8,986 nt of DNA, taken from Bacteroidales bacterium (lineage in GTDB: Bacteria > Bacteroidota > Bacteroidia > Bacteroidales > P3). This document shows positions 1-5,945 of the stretch, in pieces (within the stretch, counting starts at the first letter, position 1; each line of letters starts with the position of its first letter). Made by a program: the position numbers and the translations under genes. The stretch lies in NCBI GenBank assembly GCA_017632095.1, contig JAGBSA010000038.1, forward strand, positions 1 to 8,986. The letters are read 5' to 3'. The notes under the pieces are model-generated. The model saw nothing but the letters and a program-made list of their open reading frames with translations. It searched no databases and had not been told where the DNA came from.

Positions 1-1
1 A

Positions 2-262
2 GCAGAAATAATGCTTAAATATAGAGGAAGATATTCATCATATTCGGATATGAATTATATGGAAACGGTTGAATTATTAGGATGTAAGACTTCAAAAGCT
101 TCGGATTATGATAAGATATGTGGATATAACTCTAGTGTTAAGCCATATTTAAGTAATATGTATAAAGATACAAATGTGGAAGTTTATGATGAAAACAAGA
201 CATATTTGTTAGTAGGGTTATTAACAGCCGTTAGTCCTCTGTTACTTTTGTTGTTTATGTAA
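2..262 (+). CDS. 3' end of an unrecognised protein with hydrophobic C-terminal tail (partial)
   Basis: The frame is open from base 2 to a TAA at 260-262, giving 86 codons. The first ATG is at 11, but the frame continues upstream to the window edge (codons for Ala-Glu-Ile), so this is most likely the C-terminal part of a longer protein rather than a complete small gene. The first 65 or so residues are polar and rich in Tyr, Ser, Asp and Lys, with two cysteines (in LLGCKTS and KICGYN). The last 20 residues form one hydrophobic stretch ending in SPLLLLLFM, which could be a C-terminal membrane anchor. I do not recognise the family and assign no function. It is transcribed towards the dCMP deaminase gene and ends just before a strong terminator, which supports it being a real, expressed 3' end. 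Confidence 0.55.
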   Translation, partial: AEIMLKYRGRYSSYSDMNYMETVELLGCKTSKASDYDKICGYNSSVKPYLSNMYKDTNVEVYDENKTYLLVGLLTAVSPLLLLLFM

Positions 263-295
263 TACAGTATGTATTGATTTTTTTAGAATAAAAAC

Positions 296-338
296 AAACG
301 GGCGTGAGTCTTGATTTTAATCAGACAAACGCCCGTTT
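296..338. terminator. Bidirectional intrinsic terminator between convergent genes
   Basis: A perfect 10-bp stem pairs AAACGGGCGT (296-305) with ACGCCCGTTT (329-338). The stem can continue inward past a small internal loop (306-307 against 327-328) with GTC 308-310/GAC 324-326 and, after a one-base bulge, TGAT 312-315/ATCA 320-323. On the plus strand it is followed by a T-rich run (336-346); on the minus strand it is followed by GTTTTTATTC. It can therefore stop transcription of the upstream plus-strand gene and of the purE-deaminase operon. The hairpin is embedded in the 21-base repeat array described separately. Confidence 0.85.
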
Positions 339-446
339 TATTTTTTCCCTTTCTTCGTTTTAATTTATTAACTCTTGGTTTTGATTTTCTGAATCTTGGT
401 TTTATTTTTACCGATTAAAAATCCTGCTATTGTTTTTCGTATTTTA
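299..446 (-). repeat. Degenerate 21-bp tandem repeat array 1 (seven units)
   Basis: Read on the minus strand, units begin at 446, 425, 404, 383, 362, 340 and 319, a 21-base period with a single one-base slip between 362 and 340. Unit starts read TAAAATACGAA, (poor match at 425), TAAAACCAAGA, CAAAACCAAGA, TAAAACGAAGA, TAAAACGGGCG and TAAAATCAAGA. The first half of each unit is conserved and the second half is variable and A/T-rich. The first unit lies inside the last codons of the dCMP deaminase gene and the last two form the terminator hairpin. The same family recurs at 5841-5945. Function is unknown; the period and A-tracts suggest bent DNA. Confidence 0.75.
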
Positions 447-1455
447 GGATTTGCTCACTGAAGAATTCGAGTTTTACTCCAGCCATTGCGAACATCTCTT
501 CGCTTTCTGCACCGGCGTGATACTTCATTTGACAAACCACTCTCTTGATTCCGCAGTTTATAATCATCATCGCACAAGTCCTGCACGGTGTCATACGACA
601 ATAAAGCGTAGCTCCCTCCAAGGCAATGCCTCTTTTAGCTGCTTGGCATATCGCATTTTGTTCTGCATGCACCGTTCTGACGCAATGAGTGCTTATAGAG
701 CCGTCTTCGTTTATCGTTTGCTTGAACAAATGTCCGACATCGTCGCAATGAGGCAAACCAGTAGGAGAGCCAACATAGCCTGTTACTAAAACTTGTCGGT
801 CTTTCACTATAACACAACCGCTTCTGCCTCTGTCGCAAGTAGCTCTCTTTGAAGCAGCATCAGCTAATTCCATGAAATATTCATCCCATGTCGGACGCAC
901 TTTGCGTTCTATTTCATCAATAACCTTATTTACTTCCTTCTTCAAAGATTCCATATCGGCATTATTCAAAAATGAGTAATCTGCCAGCTTAATACACTCG
1001 CCTATGTTTTGACTATTGTCGTTCTTTGCGGTCATTTCACGTTCCTCATTGGCAACAAAGGTTTCAAAACTTACATTGTCGGTGCTGCTTTTTCTAAGAC
1101 GTATTCTCTCATATCTTGTTTTCAAATCAGCATCTACAGAGAACAAATAGAAATTGTTAGCATTTTTCAACAATGCAACTTCGTTTTGATGTCTGATGCT
1201 TTCAATTACGCAATTCTTACCTTGTTTTGCAGCCTCTTGAACGATGCAACGTATCAAATAATCAGCTCCATGTTCTTCTCTTATGGAGTTTGCAACCGCT
1301 GTCATAGTGTCTCGGTTTACCTCCAAGCCTCTTTGCTCGATTTGTTTAACGAGAAAATCTCTTACAGAAAAGTGTGAAAATCCTCTTTCTTTGAGCGTCT
1401 CGACTATTGTGCCTTTCCCGGCTCCCAAAGTGCCGGTTATTCCGATTATTATCAT
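427..1455 (-). CDS. P-loop nucleotide kinase / dCMP deaminase fusion protein
   Basis: The 342-residue protein has two domains. Residues 1 to about 185 form a P-loop kinase of the nucleoside-monophosphate or dephospho-CoA kinase type, with Walker A GTLGAGKGT at 8-16 (K14) and a basic, lid-like stretch RYERIRLRK near 114-122. Residues about 186-342 form a zinc-dependent dCMP deaminase: RPTWDEYFMELA at 187-198, then HAE at 263-265 (H263 zinc ligand, E265 proton shuttle) and PCRTC at 290-294 (C291 and C294 zinc ligands). The deaminase should convert dCMP to dUMP, the substrate for thymidylate synthase. The ATG (1455-1453) overlaps the purE stop as ATGA, so the two are probably translationally coupled. 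The architecture matches, from memory, yeast Dcd1, whose N-terminal kinase half appears degenerate, and loosely the AvcD phage-defence deaminases; here the P-loop is intact. Catalytic activity of the kinase half is not established. Confidence 0.9.
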   Translation of the reverse strand: MIIIGITGTLGAGKGTIVETLKERGFSHFSVRDFLVKQIEQRGLEVNRDTMTAVANSIREEHGADYLIRCIVQEAAKQGKNCVIESIRHQNEVALLKNANNFYLFSVDADLKTRYERIRLRKSSTDNVSFETFVANEEREMTAKNDNSQNIGECIKLADYSFLNNADMESLKKEVNKVIDEIERKVRPTWDEYFMELADAASKRATCDRGRSGCVIVKDRQVLVTGYVGSPTGLPHCDDVGHLFKQTINEDGSISTHCVRTVHAEQNAICQAAKRGIALEGATLYCRMTPCRTCAMMIINCGIKRVVCQMKYHAGAESEEMFAMAGVKLEFFSEQILKYEKQ

Positions 1456-1955
1456 ACTTTGAATTTGTATTTTACCTCTGCAAGCTCTTGATTCGCCTTC
1501 ACGATTTTTTGTTTCAATGATTCCTTGTAGTCAATCATCTTTTGCTTCAAACCATCGTCAGCAGTAGCCATTATTTGTAAAGCTAAAATTGCTGCATTCA
1601 AAGCTCCGTTGATTGCAACTGTTGCAACAGGTATCCCCGGAGGCATTTGCATCATTGCCAAAGCAGCATCCATACCATCTAATGAGGCTTTGATTGGAAC
1701 GCCTATTACAGGTAGCGGAGTCATTGCCGCAATTACGCCCGGCAAATGAGCTGCCATTCCCGCCGCTGCAATGATTACCTCTATGCCTCTTTGAGCTGCA
1801 TTTGTGGCAAACTCTTCCACTTCTTTAGGTGTACGATGTGCCGAAAGGGCATTTATTTCGAATGGAATTTCCATTTGATCCAAAAACTTAGCAGCAGCTT
1901 CCATTACTGGTAAATCCGAAGTGCTACCCATGATTATGCTTACTCTTGCTTTCAT
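1452..1955 (-). CDS. purE: N5-carboxyaminoimidazole ribonucleotide mutase (PurE, class I)
   Basis: The 167-residue protein is full length for class I PurE, which converts N5-CAIR to CAIR in cytoplasmic de novo purine synthesis. The family motifs are all present: GSTSD at 10-14 in the N-terminal phosphate-binding loop, SAHRTP at 38-43 with the conserved histidine at 40, GMAAHLPGV at 66-74 (more often written GGAAHLPG), and the segment VPIKASLDGMDAALAMMQMP starting near residue 86 followed by PVATVAI and NAAILA. The ATG at 1955-1953 directly precedes MKARVSIIMGS, the normal start of the family. It is the first gene of a minus-strand operon with the kinase-deaminase fusion (4-base overlap) and lies about 25 bases downstream of a predicted transcription start. 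The C-terminal Lys/Glu-rich helix is usual. Confidence 0.97.
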   Translation of the reverse strand: MKARVSIIMGSTSDLPVMEAAAKFLDQMEIPFEINALSAHRTPKEVEEFATNAAQRGIEVIIAAAGMAAHLPGVIAAMTPLPVIGVPIKASLDGMDAALAMMQMPPGIPVATVAINGALNAAILALQIMATADDGLKQKMIDYKESLKQKIVKANQELAEVKYKFKV

Positions 1956-1969
1956 ATAAAAATCCTAAT

Positions 1970-2001
1970 AAATACTATTTGACTTTGCAAAAATAGTATT
2001 T
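1970..2001. promoter_or_regulatory. 11-bp inverted repeat overlapping the purE promoter, possible operator
   Basis: AAATACTATTT (1970-1980) is perfectly inverted as AAATAGTATTT (1991-2001) around a 10-base spacer. The two arms are 21 bases centre to centre, two helical turns, so a dimeric protein could contact both on one face. The right arm overlaps the predicted purE -7 box (1988-1995) and the spacer covers the predicted start of transcription. A transcript hairpin is the alternative reading, though it would be AT-rich and weak. No known factor's site is recognised. Confidence 0.5.
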
Positions 2002-2018
2002 TGAAACAATCTTTACAA
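1988..2018 (-). promoter_or_regulatory. Bacteroidetes-type promoter for purE operon
   Basis: On the minus strand, TTG (2018-2016) is followed after 20 bases by TATTTTTG (1995-1988), matching the Bacteroidetes primary sigma consensus TTG / TAnnTTTG. The predicted start is near 1981, leaving a short leader of about 25 bases before the purE ATG. The call is by pattern only. Confidence 0.6.
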
Positions 2019-2047
2019 TATTTTTACAGAAATATTTGTTTTACTTG

Positions 2048-2077
2048 TTGTCAGCCCTCAAAATTGATGTATCTTTG
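2048..2077 (+). promoter_or_regulatory. Bacteroidetes-type promoter for rluB-asmA operon
   Basis: TTG (2048-2050) is followed after 19 bases by TATCTTTG (2070-2077), an exact TAnnTTTG match. Transcription should begin near 2084, giving a leader of about 75 bases before the ATG at 2159. The leader contains a small hairpin, CCGAT 2114-2118 paired with ATCGG 2125-2129, then an A-rich stretch typical of Bacteroidetes start regions without a Shine-Dalgarno site. The pattern supports the call but no data confirm it. Confidence 0.65.
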
Positions 2078-2158
2078 CAAGAATTTTCGAGAGGAAAAAT
2101 CAGATTGTGAAACCCGATGTGCAAATCGGCAAAAATAAACCCAAACACATTAAATTGA

Positions 2159-2640
2159 ATGGAAGAAAGAAGAGAAAACCGTTCTTGGAAAAGACCGGAA
2201 AAAACTAACAACAGAGAATTTAGAATAGACGAAGGCTTTCGCATGGAATCGAATGAAAGAAAGAGAAGCTTCAGAAGAGATGAGGAGCGTTCAGAAAGAA
2301 GAAACGATTTCGGTTCACCAAGAGGCGAAAGAAGAGAAAGAAAATCGGGAGGATTTTCAAGAGAAAGAAATAACGATAAACCGTCATTCAGATCATCTTA
2401 CTCGAATAGAGAGCGTGGAGGATTTGGAGAAGGACGTGAAGAAAGACCAAGAAGACAATCTCGTTCTTTTGGTGAAAGAGAATCAAATGAGTTTTCAAGA
2501 CGTTCAGAATTCGGAAGAGATTCACGAAGAGGAAGTAGAGAGCGTTCAGGCTTTGGTCGCAGAGATAGAAAAGAAGACTACTCATCACCAAAGAATAATT
2601 ACTTCTCAGCAAAGCCTAATATATCAAGCAAAAGCGACGG
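2159..2640 (+). other. Purine-rich tract encoding a low-complexity RNA-binding-like extension
   Basis: The first 480 or so bases of rluB are strongly biased to A and G on the coding strand because Arg is written mostly as AGA and Glu as GAA. The encoded segment repeats short Arg-centred motifs: GGFSRER (64-70), GGFGEGREE (87-95), RSFGERES (102-109), SEFGRDSRRG (116-125) and SGFGRRDR (130-137). Such Arg/Gly/Phe-rich tails resemble RGG-type disordered RNA-binding regions. Similar extensions are common on this family in Bacteroidetes, as I recall. Confidence 0.7.
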
Positions 2641-3346
2641 TTTGATAAGATTAAATAAGTATATATCAAACTCAGGGGTGTGTTCAAGACGTGAAGCCGA
2701 TGTTTTGATAGCTACAGGGGCTGTTACAGTGAATGGAGAAGTGATTACACAAATGGGTTACAAAGTAAAAGATACCGACGTTGTTTGTTATGATGGAGAA
2801 AAACTTTCAAACGAAAGAAAGGTTTACCTTTTGCTTAACAATCCTAAAGGATTCATCACAACACTTGACGACCCTCAAGAACGCAAAACAGTAATGAATT
2901 TAGTAGGAAACGCTTGTGAAGAACGCATCTACCCTGTTGGTCGTTTGGATAGAAACACCTGCGGATTGTTACTTTTTACCAATGATGGAGAACTTACAAA
3001 GAAATTGACGCATCCTTCATTTGGAGCAAGAAAGATTTATCACGTTGAATTGGATAAGCCTTTGACTAAAGCAGATATGCAAACTCTATTGGACGGAGTT
3101 GAATTGGAAGATGGTCTTGCTTGCTTTGACGATATTCAATACGTAGAAAATGCTAACAGCAAGAAGATTGTAGGTGTTGAATTGCACTCTGGAAAAAACA
3201 GAATAGTGCGTAGAATGTTCAATCATTTGGATTACAGAGTTGAAAAGCTGGATAGAGTTTGCTTTGCGGGACTTACCAAAAAGAATCTTTCGAGAGGTCA
3301 CTACAGATTTTTAACTGAAAAAGAGGTTGCTTTCTTAAAAATGTAG
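2159..3346 (+). CDS. rluB: 23S rRNA pseudouridine synthase of the RluB/RsuA family with long Arg/Glu-rich N-terminal extension
   Basis: The 395-residue protein has an N-terminal extension of about 160 residues made of Arg, Glu, Ser, Gly and Phe, followed by an S4 RNA-binding domain (about 163-210, LNKYISNSGVCSRREAD) and a pseudouridine synthase domain (about 221-380). The catalytic aspartate is D264 in GRLD (261-264), and NTCGLLLFT at 266-274 matches E. coli RluB better than RsuA. KNRIVRRMF (346-354) is the family's C-terminal conserved motif. The expected role is isomerisation of a uridine in 23S rRNA during ribosome assembly. ATG 2159 is chosen because it lies about 75 bases after the predicted transcription start; a second Met at residue 30 (2246) cannot be excluded. 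The gene ends 3 bases before the AsmA-like gene. Confidence 0.93.
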   Translation: MEERRENRSWKRPEKTNNREFRIDEGFRMESNERKRSFRRDEERSERRNDFGSPRGERRERKSGGFSRERNNDKPSFRSSYSNRERGGFGEGREERPRRQSRSFGERESNEFSRRSEFGRDSRRGSRERSGFGRRDRKEDYSSPKNNYFSAKPNISSKSDGLIRLNKYISNSGVCSRREADVLIATGAVTVNGEVITQMGYKVKDTDVVCYDGEKLSNERKVYLLLNNPKGFITTLDDPQERKTVMNLVGNACEERIYPVGRLDRNTCGLLLFTNDGELTKKLTHPSFGARKIYHVELDKPLTKADMQTLLDGVELEDGLACFDDIQYVENANSKKIVGVELHSGKNRIVRRMFNHLDYRVEKLDRVCFAGLTKKNLSRGHYRFLTEKEVAFLKM

Positions 3347-3349
3347 CAA

Positions 3350-5812
3350 ATGAAGTTCGATTCCTTTGTAAACAAAAAGAAATTTACTAAAATCCTATTT
3401 TGGTTAGGTATTTCTTTGTTTGCAGTTATTGGACTTTGTTCGGCGATTGTTTATTTCAATTCCGACAAAATCAAGCAGACGTTTATAAAGGAATTAAACA
3501 AACACTTATTGACGGAAGTCAAAGTAAAAGATATAGATATCGGTTGGATGTCATCTTTTCCTTTGGTTTCCGTTTCTTTTTCTCAGATTTCGATAGTAGA
3601 TGCCTATAAGGATACAACCTTAAATCAAGGCACAATGGCATCGCTTTCAAATTTGAGTTTGAAATTTAACCTGATTGATGTCTTATCCGGAAGTTACAAC
3701 ATTCGCAAAATAGAGGCTGAAAAGGGGCAAATCAAGTTGAGAATCCTTAATACAGGAGATTGTAACTATGAATTTTGGAAATCGGATACATCAAGCAGCG
3801 ATTCGGAATTCTCGTTCTCGATAAAGAAAATACAAATCAAAGATATAGCTTTGGAATATCATAACGACATATCCAAAATGTTCGTTAGCACAGAAGTATT
3901 CAAGGCAACAGCAAGCGGAGAGTTTTCATCGCAATACCAAAGCATAGATATAGTATCTGATTTGAATGTTAAAAGTTTCGCATACGACAATCTGCAAATG
4001 CAAAGCAATATACCAATACACATAGACATTGAAGCAGAGAATAATACCTTGCAAGGGCTACTTTCAACGACCGAAAGCATAATCCAAGTTGGAGATATGA
4101 AATTTGCAATGGCTGGGAAAATGAATTATAAAGAGGCTTTGAATATAGATTGTAGCGTTATAGCAAAGCAAATTCAACTTTCAGAGGCATTGTCTTTGTT
4201 GAAACTTGATGGAAAAGAGATTTTTGAGCAATACAAGGCTGATGGAATGTTGCAGTTTGCAATGAATATAAATGGAGAACTTGCAAAGGATAAAATGCCG
4301 CAAATAAAGGCGGAATATAATCTTGACAATGCTTCTGTTTATCATAAAAAGAACAATATTAGAATCAAAAATGTAAATCTAAAAGGTAATTATACAAATG
4401 GCGAAAATAAGAATTCAACAACTTCAGAGTTGAATGTGGATTCTTTTTCTGCCGATTTCAATAACAATTTCCTTAAAGGACATTTCCAATTAAAAGATTT
4501 CCACAAACTATACATAGATGCATCGATAGGAGCTAAGGCAAACCTGAGTGAAGTCAAGGATTTGATAAAACAAGACAGCCTTGAAGTATTAAGCGGTAAG
4601 ATCTCTGTGGATTTGAAAGCAAAAGGAGAATTGAAAAAACTAAGAATGAAAGGCTCAGCTTCTCTTGAAAATTTTGCATTCAAAGACAAGAGATTGCCAA
4701 GTGTTGCTTTGGATAAAACGAATTGTGAATTGACATTTGATAATGACAAGATTCACGTTTTTGGAGCGAAAGGTCGTTATTTTGCACAACCATTTGAAGT
4801 TACTGCAAATTACATTCTGAATGGTAAACTTTCAGCAGAGGCAAAGCTAAAGAGATATGAGTTGTCGAAAATTACCTTAAACGATATTGAAGCGAAATTA
4901 ACATACGACAAAAATGTAATTGATTTTTCTTATCTCAAATTTTCCGTTTTCGATGGTTGGGTTTTATCAAAATCATGTAAGGTGTTATTCGATCAAAACA
5001 CTACAACGGCTAATGGAGTTGCAGATTTGACAAATATCAATCTACAAAAGGCATTTGCTCAAACCAAAAATTTCAATCAGCAAGTTTTGACAGACAAAAA
5101 TGTAAATGGCACTTTGTCTGCCAAAGCGAAGTTTAATCTATACTTTGATAAGGATTTTAATCTTCAACTCGACAAATCAACAATTACAACCGACTACACA
5201 CTAAATCAAGGTCGCTTGAAAAATGTGCAAATCTTAGAAAAGCTATCTTTATTCGTAGATGAAGCGGCTTTGAAAGACGTTAAATTTGAAACGATTTCTT
5301 CTTCTATTCAAATAAAGAACGGCTCTATTTTGCTGAATCCTATAAGTGTGCAATCGAATATTTTGAATTTCAATTTTGCAGGAACACATGGATTTAATGG
5401 AGCGATAGATTACAATATCTCAGTCAAACTTTCAGAACTTGCAAGCAAGAGAAAGAAGGCTGCAATGCAAAAACAACAGCAGCAATTTGGCAGTTTTGAA
5501 AATTCTTCAGACAATCGTATAACCCTTTTCGTTAAAGTAAAAGGTACAACCGACAATCCGATATTCTCTTACGACATAAAAGGAAACATATTGAAGGCTT
5601 CAGAAAAATTGAACAAGGATAGGCAAGAGGTGTTGATGGCTTTGGATAAGGATTTCAATCTAAGAATAGAAGAAAGCAAAAAGCAGAGAGAACAATGGGA
5701 GCGTCAGCAAGCCGGAGAGTTTATTATAGAGTGGGAAGAGCCTGAAACAAAACAGGAAAACAAAGATAAGAAACAGTTCGAAGAGGCAGATTTTTCTGTT
5801 GAGTGGGAATAG
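3350..5812 (+). CDS. AsmA-like inner-membrane-anchored protein
   Basis: The 820-residue protein begins with a short basic cytoplasmic segment (KKKFTK, 9-14) and one membrane helix at about 15-35, then a long, mostly beta-strand periplasmic region. The opening SDKIKQTFIKELNKHL after the helix and the early segment KVKDIDIGWMSSFP are typical of AsmA-family proteins, and a C-terminal AsmA-like region lies around 600-760, including NFAGTHGFNGAIDYNISVKL near 673-692. AsmA-like proteins are members of the bridge-like lipid-transfer superfamily and act in envelope lipid homeostasis between the membranes; lipid transport here is an inference from the family. Residues about 748-787 are highly charged and likely helical, and the tail carries two acidic EWE motifs. 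Only 3 bases separate it from rluB, so they are co-transcribed. This is the last gene of its unit. Confidence 0.85.
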   Translation: MKFDSFVNKKKFTKILFWLGISLFAVIGLCSAIVYFNSDKIKQTFIKELNKHLLTEVKVKDIDIGWMSSFPLVSVSFSQISIVDAYKDTTLNQGTMASLSNLSLKFNLIDVLSGSYNIRKIEAEKGQIKLRILNTGDCNYEFWKSDTSSSDSEFSFSIKKIQIKDIALEYHNDISKMFVSTEVFKATASGEFSSQYQSIDIVSDLNVKSFAYDNLQMQSNIPIHIDIEAENNTLQGLLSTTESIIQVGDMKFAMAGKMNYKEALNIDCSVIAKQIQLSEALSLLKLDGKEIFEQYKADGMLQFAMNINGELAKDKMPQIKAEYNLDNASVYHKKNNIRIKNVNLKGNYTNGENKNSTTSELNVDSFSADFNNNFLKGHFQLKDFHKLYIDASIGAKANLSEVKDLIKQDSLEVLSGKISVDLKAKGELKKLRMKGSASLENFAFKDKRLPSVALDKTNCELTFDNDKIHVFGAKGRYFAQPFEVTANYILNGKLSAEAKLKRYELSKITLNDIEAKLTYDKNVIDFSYLKFSVFDGWVLSKSCKVLFDQNTTTANGVADLTNINLQKAFAQTKNFNQQVLTDKNVNGTLSAKAKFNLYFDKDFNLQLDKSTITTDYTLNQGRLKNVQILEKLSLFVDEAALKDVKFETISSSIQIKNGSILLNPISVQSNILNFNFAGTHGFNGAIDYNISVKLSELASKRKKAAMQKQQQQFGSFENSSDNRITLFVKVKGTTDNPIFSYDIKGNILKASEKLNKDRQEVLMALDKDFNLRIEESKKQREQWERQQAGEFIIEWEEPETKQENKDKKQFEEADFSVEWE

Positions 5813-5840
5813 GTAATCCGGTTTTCTGAATAGAAAAAAA

Positions 5841-5945
5841 TAAAACGAAAGTTTAGAAAATTAAAACGAAGAAATAATTTTCTAAAATCAAGATTTAATT
5901 TCCTGAAACAAAGATTTAATTATTTAGAACGAAGATTGAGAAAAC
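5841..5945 (+). repeat. Degenerate 21-bp tandem repeat array 2 (five units)
   Basis: Units start at 5841, 5862, 5883, 5904 and 5925, an exact 21-base period with no slips. They open with TAAAACGAAAG, TAAAACGAAGA, TAAAATCAAGA, TGAAACAAAGA and TAGAACGAAGA. Second halves vary but stay A/T-rich (TTTAATT in two units). The last unit and part of the fourth lie within the 3' end of the glycosyltransferase gene that ends at 5920. This is the same family as the array at 299-446. It follows the AsmA-like gene in sense orientation. Function is unknown. Confidence 0.8.
5852..5886. terminator. AT-rich 12-bp inverted repeat, possible weak terminator
   Basis: TTTAGAAAATTA (5852-5863) pairs perfectly with TAATTTTCTAAA (5875-5886) around an 11-base loop. 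On the minus strand it is followed by CTTTCGTTTTATTTTTTTC, so it could end the glycosyltransferase operon; on the plus strand no T-run follows. The stem has only one G-C pair per arm, so termination would be weak, and the dyad may simply arise from the A-tract/T-tract symmetry of the 21-base repeats. Confidence 0.4.

Noticed and set aside
299..446. CRISPR-like array
   Set aside because: Units follow each other directly at 21 bases with no unique spacers, the repeats are degenerate, and no cas genes are present.
427..1455. AvcD-type anti-phage deaminase
   Set aside because: Domain order is similar, but the protein is shorter than I recall for AvcD, it is the second gene of a purE operon, and no AvcI-like RNA or other defence gene is seen nearby.
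2114..2129. Riboswitch in the rluB leader
   Set aside because: The leader of about 75 bases has only one 5-bp hairpin and no recognisable riboswitch core.
2253..2645. Open frame of 130 codons overlapping the start of rluB
   Set aside because: It is a shifted reading of the AGA/GAA-rich rluB extension; its product is low-complexity, it has no own promoter, and the rluB frame continues into a conserved enzyme.
4390..4749. 119-codon minus-strand open frame within the AsmA-like gene
   Set aside because: It is antisense to a long, continuous coding frame with family features and has no recognisable product or promoter.
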